From assembly GCA_002339135.1 (NCBI GenBank), contig DDJR01000032.1, positions 47,786 through 62,389 of the forward strand: DNA of 14,604 nt. The letters run 5' to 3'. Positions 13,923-14,604 of the stretch are shown here, piece by piece. This DNA is from Flavobacteriales bacterium UBA2619. GTDB lineage: Bacteria > Bacteroidota > Bacteroidia > Flavobacteriales_D > Sanyastnellaceae. The notes beneath the pieces are model-generated. The model was not told where the DNA came from. It did not search any database and saw only the letters and a program-made list of their open reading frames with translations. Every line of letters starts with the position of its first letter. Position 1 is the stretch's first letter. A program made the position numbers and the translations under genes.

Positions 13923-14158
13923 TGAATATTACCACAATCAAAAATTTAGTGGAGAACAACACCATTTCCAGCTTAGAAAAAATGGAACTCACTATTTTAG
14001 ACTCTATAGAAGGAAAAAATGACATCTCAGAAGAAGGTGATCAGTTATCCAATATTTTAGCAGCTAAACAAATCATTGAAAAGGCCCATGAAAATGGAAC
14101 TGAAGTTAAAACAGAGATTAGATTGTTTTTTAAAGGTGTTAGAAACATCATTGGTTGA
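13922..14158 (+). CDS. Small conserved-looking protein translated with thioredoxin
   Basis: 78 residues, soluble, slightly acidic (about 13 acidic against 9 Lys/Arg residues), without cysteines, signal peptide or membrane segment. It appears mostly helical: residues 1-30 and 41-59 (LSNILAAKQIIEKAHENG) are likely helices, followed by TEIRLFFKGVRNIIG. I recall small proteins of this kind following a thioredoxin gene in Bacteroidota, perhaps the DUF6952 family, but that assignment is from memory and uncertain. The ATG at 13922 shares its first base with the thioredoxin TAA stop, so the two are surely one operon, and it is probably a partner or regulator of that thioredoxin. No function should be assumed. 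Confidence 0.82.
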   Translation: MNITTIKNLVENNTISSLEKMELTILDSIEGKNDISEEGDQLSNILAAKQIIEKAHENGTEVKTEIRLFFKGVRNIIG

Positions 14159-14232
14159 ATTTAGAAAGCCTGAAGAATTTATGAGTTCTTCAATGAAAAC
14201 TCATACATCTGTCAAGATGCAAGGAATGACTT

Positions 14233-14253
14233 TGTAGCTCCTAGAAAGCTACA
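14233..14253. terminator. Hairpin downstream of the thioredoxin pair
   Basis: TGTAGCT (14233-14239) and AGCTACA (14247-14253) are perfect seven-base arms around a seven-base loop, 75 bases after the stop at 14158. No T run follows, so termination is only suggested by position. Confidence 0.35.
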
Positions 14254-14336
14254 CTCTCCTCTGTAATTACACTTATTAACGACTGCTTCGAACATCTTTT
14301 GTTCCGATTTTCATGACGAATGAAGATGGTTTTTGG

Positions 14337-14362
14337 TCCTGAAGAACTCTCTCGATTCAGGA
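14337..14362. repeat. Inverted repeat upstream of the last gene
   Basis: TCCTGAA (14337-14343) and TTCAGGA (14356-14362) are perfect arms around a 12-base loop, 36 bases before the ATG of the last gene. It could be an operator, a leader hairpin or chance. No convincing promoter box was found at a fitting distance. Confidence 0.3.
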
Positions 14363-14398
14363 ATCAAGAAGCAATTGCTGCATAGCTACTTTAGCAGT

Positions 14399-14604
14399 AT
14401 GAAATTTAAACTTTCTCTCCTGGGGTTCTTGATGTCCATTGCTGGACCGAGTTATGCGCAAAACATGGCCCAAGTGGACCTCCAAGCCCTTTCAGAATTG
14501 AACACTCTTGTCGCCGAAAACGACGACCCCAAAGGCTTGGTGCAAGCCGCCGGAGCTTATCCCGTAGCCGAAGTACACGGCCAAGCCACAGTGGGATTCT
14601 TGGG
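14399..14604 (+). CDS. N-terminus of a secreted protein, truncated by the window end
   Basis: An ATG at 14399 opens a frame that is still open at the last base (68 complete codons). It starts with a signal peptide, MKFKLSLLGF then LMSIAGPSYA, likely cut before Gln22. The mature part begins QNMAQVDLQALSELN and continues with PKGLVQAAGAYPVAEVHGQATVGFLG. Such a stretch after a signal peptide could be the propeptide of a subtilase or another large exported protein of Bacteroidota, but 68 residues do not allow a real assignment. The visible coding part is much richer in GC than its neighbours (about 56 percent in 14461-14604, counted by hand). Confidence 0.78.
   Translation, partial: MKFKLSLLGFLMSIAGPSYAQNMAQVDLQALSELNTLVAENDDPKGLVQAAGAYPVAEVHGQATVGFL

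Noticed and set aside
14387..14394. TACTTTAG as a promoter -7 box for the last gene
   Set aside because: It lies only 5 bases from the ATG, so transcription would begin at or after the start codon; it also has a mismatch.
1..14604. tRNA or rRNA genes, CRISPR arrays, insertion sequences, integrases or phage genes
   Set aside because: No cloverleaf-like sequence, regular spacer array, transposase motif or terminal inverted repeats were seen; the window is mainly core metabolic genes.

Overview
The window comes from an AT-rich member of the Bacteroidota, most likely a marine or aquatic member of Flavobacteriales. The arguments are the hemH / AraC regulator / hemA arrangement, the absence of Shine-Dalgarno sequences, promoter-like TAnnTTTG boxes, a HemJ-type protoporphyrinogen oxidase, and large secreted multidomain proteins with N-terminal signal peptides. 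The exact genus cannot be told from the sequence alone.

Positions 1-8906 are a dense haem biosynthesis locus. On the plus strand six genes, hemA-hemC-hemD-hemE-hemB-hemN, form one tightly packed operon in which every gene overlaps the next by 4 to 11 bases. On the minus strand hemH (ferrochelatase) and an AraC-type regulator lie upstream, divergent from hemA, and hemJ (protoporphyrinogen oxidase) lies downstream, convergent with hemN. Together they cover every step from glutamyl-tRNA to protohaem except glutamate-1-semialdehyde aminomutase (hemL), which must be elsewhere. The enzyme set (HemN, HemJ, HemH) implies the protoporphyrin-dependent route. HemH carries four clustered internal cysteines that look like [2Fe-2S] ligands. 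HemB is of the aspartate-rich type rather than the cysteine/zinc type.

Positions 8907-9436 are largely non-coding, with a perfect 15-base operator-like palindrome and one doubtful small membrane-protein reading frame. Then come a 142-residue conserved-looking hypothetical protein (9437-9865) and, convergent to it, a DASH-type cryptochrome/photolyase gene (10032-11366, minus strand).

Positions 11675-13363 encode a secreted mosaic protein: signal peptide, thioredoxin-like domain with WCGPC, a duplicated beta-rich cysteine-containing module flanking a lamin-tail-like domain, and a C-terminal dockerin-like pair of calcium-binding loops. It is followed by a two-gene unit of a small cytoplasmic thioredoxin and a 78-residue protein of unknown function (13620-14158), and by the start of another secreted protein that runs off the window end (14399-14604) and has a clearly higher GC content. 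I found no RNA gene, insertion sequence or CRISPR array. I see no wholly new system; the most interesting items are the HemH cysteine cluster, the mosaic redoxin-dockerin protein, and the possible regulatory repeats around the haem genes.
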